Origin: WHSW01 sp963740055
GTDB taxonomy: Bacteria > Actinomycetota > Thermoleophilia > Solirubrobacterales > 70-9
Reading direction: 5' to 3'
Assembly: GCA_963740055.1 (NCBI GenBank)
Contig: CAVUCL010000002.1
Span: 1 to 64,000, forward strand
Length of the DNA: 64,000 nt
Made by a program: the position numbers and the translations under genes. Under the pieces are notes generated by a model. The model saw only the letters and a list, made by a program, of their open reading frames with translations, had not been told where the DNA came from and did no database searches. Shown piece after piece: positions 62,877 through 64,000 of the stretch (within the stretch, counting starts at the first letter, position 1; every line of letters starts with the position of its first letter).

Positions 62877-63641
62877 TTAGCGGAACAGGTCCGAGCCGGG
62901 ATCGCGCTGCAGCGCCCGCGCACCGGGACCGTCGTCGGCGGTCCGCCACCGCGACGCCCCGCGCACGAGCACTGCCGGCTCGCGCGAGGCCTTGTCGCGA
63001 GCGAGGTCGGCGGCGGCGGCGAGCTGATCGGCGAGGGCGGTCACGGTCGCGGTCAGCTCGCGACCGTCGGTGTCGGCGCGCCCGCGCCAGTCGTCGACGA
63101 CGCTGACCCCGGCGCAGCCGATCGCGACGTCCGCCTGGCCGAGACGCCACGGGCGCCCGAAGCTGTCGCTGACGAGCACTCCGGGTCGCGCCCCGCAGGC
63201 GCGTTCGAGCTCGGTGCGGATCCGGCGGGCCGACGCGTCGGCGTCGGCCGGAAGCAGGAGCACGGCACCGTCGCGCCCGACATTCGAGGCGTCGATGCCG
63301 GCGTTCGCGCAGATCCAGCCGTCGTTGCGCTCGACGATCAACGCCGCCGCGGTGGCGCGGACGATCCGGCGCGACTCGGCGAGCACCAGCTCGACCAGGC
63401 GCGGATCGCGGTCGAGCTCGGCCGCGATCCCCTGCGCACGCGCTCCGGGCTCGACCTCGGCCAGGACCCGGAACCGGTCCTCGGCCTTCGAGACAGCCTT
63501 CTGCGAGACGCAGACGATGTCGCCGTCGCCGAGCTCGAGCGCCGCCGCGTGCGCCGCGGCGACGATCAGCGCGCCGAGATCGGCGCCCGGCTCGATCTCG
63601 GGCATCCCGGCGATCGCGACGATCTCGATCGAGGCGCTCAT
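62877..63641 (-). CDS. cofE: Coenzyme F420-0:L-glutamate ligase (stand-alone CofE)
   Basis: 254 residues. The CofE fold is recognised by IVCVSQKAVSKAEDRFRVLA, RIVRATAAALIVERNDGWIC and ANAGIDASNVGRDGAVLLLP, then GVLVSDSFGRPWRLGQADVA and IGCAGVSVVDDWRGRADTDG. It adds gamma-linked glutamates to F420-0. Actinobacterial FbiB usually carries a C-terminal nitroreductase-like domain; it is absent here, as in archaeal CofE. ATG 63641 overlaps the stop of cofC by 4 bases. Located convergent to the cupin gene. Confidence 0.9.
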   Translation of the reverse strand: MSASIEIVAIAGMPEIEPGADLGALIVAAAHAAALELGDGDIVCVSQKAVSKAEDRFRVLAEVEPGARAQGIAAELDRDPRLVELVLAESRRIVRATAAALIVERNDGWICANAGIDASNVGRDGAVLLLPADADASARRIRTELERACGARPGVLVSDSFGRPWRLGQADVAIGCAGVSVVDDWRGRADTDGRELTATVTALADQLAAAADLARDKASREPAVLVRGASRWRTADDGPGARALQRDPGSDLFR

Positions 63642-64000
63642 CGTGCGGCGCGGGTCGGCCCGAGAGCCTCGAGCGCGGCGGCGGTCTTCGGGGCGCGCTG
63701 CGGCGCCTCGGCGAGCACCTGCGCCAGCGCCTCGAGGTCGGCGGGGGTGTCGAGGTCGAGCGCCAGCGATGGCAGCTGCTCGATCGCGAGCTCGTGCCCG
63801 GCGCGCTCGGCGCGCTCGCCGTGGCGCGTCCGGCTGCCGGCGCCGAAGGCGGGCCCGATCGCGTCGGCGGGCGCGAGCAGGAGCGCGTTCGTGCCGCTGC
63901 CGTGGCGGTCGGGGACGACCGCGACGCGACCGGCGTGCATGCGCTCGAGCGCCGCGTCGAGCTCCGACGGGTCAAGCAGGGGACAGTCGCCAGGCAGCAG
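63638..64000 (-). CDS. cofC: 2-phospho-lactate/PEP guanylyltransferase (CofC/FbiD), partial
   Basis: The C-terminal 120 residues are present; the gene continues past the window's right edge. It reads LLPGDCPLLDPSELDAALER, HAGRVAVVPDRHGSGTNALL, LLAPADAIGPAFGAGSRTRH and QLPSLALDLDTPADLEALAQ: the GDCPLL and PDRHGSGTNALL segments are characteristic of CofC. It makes lactyl- or enolpyruvyl-diphospho-guanosine for F420. It is translated with cofE, giving the order cofC-cofE. Confidence 0.9.
   Translation of the reverse strand: MLPGDCPLLDPSELDAALERMHAGRVAVVPDRHGSGTNALLLAPADAIGPAFGAGSRTRHGERAERAGHELAIEQLPSLALDLDTPADLEALAQVLAEAPQRAPKTAAALEALGPTRAAR

Overview
The window is about 70% G+C, almost entirely coding, and uses many GTG/TTG starts. 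Its gene content points to a high-GC actinobacterium, most plausibly of the Thermoleophilia/Solirubrobacterales type. The evidence is F420 biosynthesis genes, an Rv2578c-type radical SAM gene behind an actinobacterial SOS box, ethylmalonyl-CoA pathway genes, and secreted proteins with Lys/Arg-rich degenerate RTX-like tails. This placement is inferred from gene families; there is no rRNA in the window.

Positions 1-10,100 are accessory in character. Two paralogous secreted beta-helix proteins (3171-5346 and 5951-8195, plus the last codons of a third at 1-48) are each followed, tail to tail and a few bases away, by a large protein carrying a sulfotransferase and a TIGR03032 domain (58-3061 and 8200-10080). 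The first of these also has an N-terminal aspartyl/asparaginyl beta-hydroxylase domain. The convergent pair therefore occurs twice and is the best candidate here for an undescribed system. Many small indels interrupt the reading frames in 58-7700.

10,100-24,300: an SOS-box-controlled radical SAM gene whose product ends in a clamp-binding-like pentapeptide; an MFS transporter; an acetate uptake and activation operon (DUF485 protein, ActP-type symporter, acetyl-CoA synthetase); a secreted M36 metalloprotease; and a reverse-strand operon encoding a secreted protein, an acyl-CoA synthetase and an MFS transporter, beside a pyruvyl transferase-like gene. 24,300-31,300: glycosyltransferase, FixX-like ferredoxin, an unusual SucCD-like CoA ligase pair, a GlsB-type membrane protein, GTP-dependent PEP carboxykinase, a PepSY protein, and an XRE/nucleotidyltransferase pair behind a perfect 35-bp palindrome.

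31,200-48,500 holds dispersed genes that together form most of the ethylmalonyl-CoA pathway: malyl-CoA lyase family enzyme, acyl-CoA dehydrogenase, MaoC hydratase, ethylmalonyl-CoA mutase and crotonyl-CoA carboxylase/reductase. With ActP/Acs and PEPCK this describes growth on acetate or other C2 units. 48,500-64,000: a coiled-coil nuclease-like protein, a YgfZ-type folate protein, a multicopper oxidase/ZIP/DtxR metal cassette, a GGDEF-EAL-GAF protein, pyrophosphatase, aquaporin, FO synthase (fbiC), an alcohol dehydrogenase, a cupin, and cofE-cofC at the right edge.

Several conserved genes (radical SAM, M36, MFS, pyruvyl transferase, ygfZ, ABC binding protein, fbiC) carry one to a few small indels. 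Because these hit genes expected to be functional, I read most as sequence errors, not decay. No tRNA, rRNA, CRISPR array, insertion sequence or prophage was seen, and no gene-free stretch exceeds about 300 bases.
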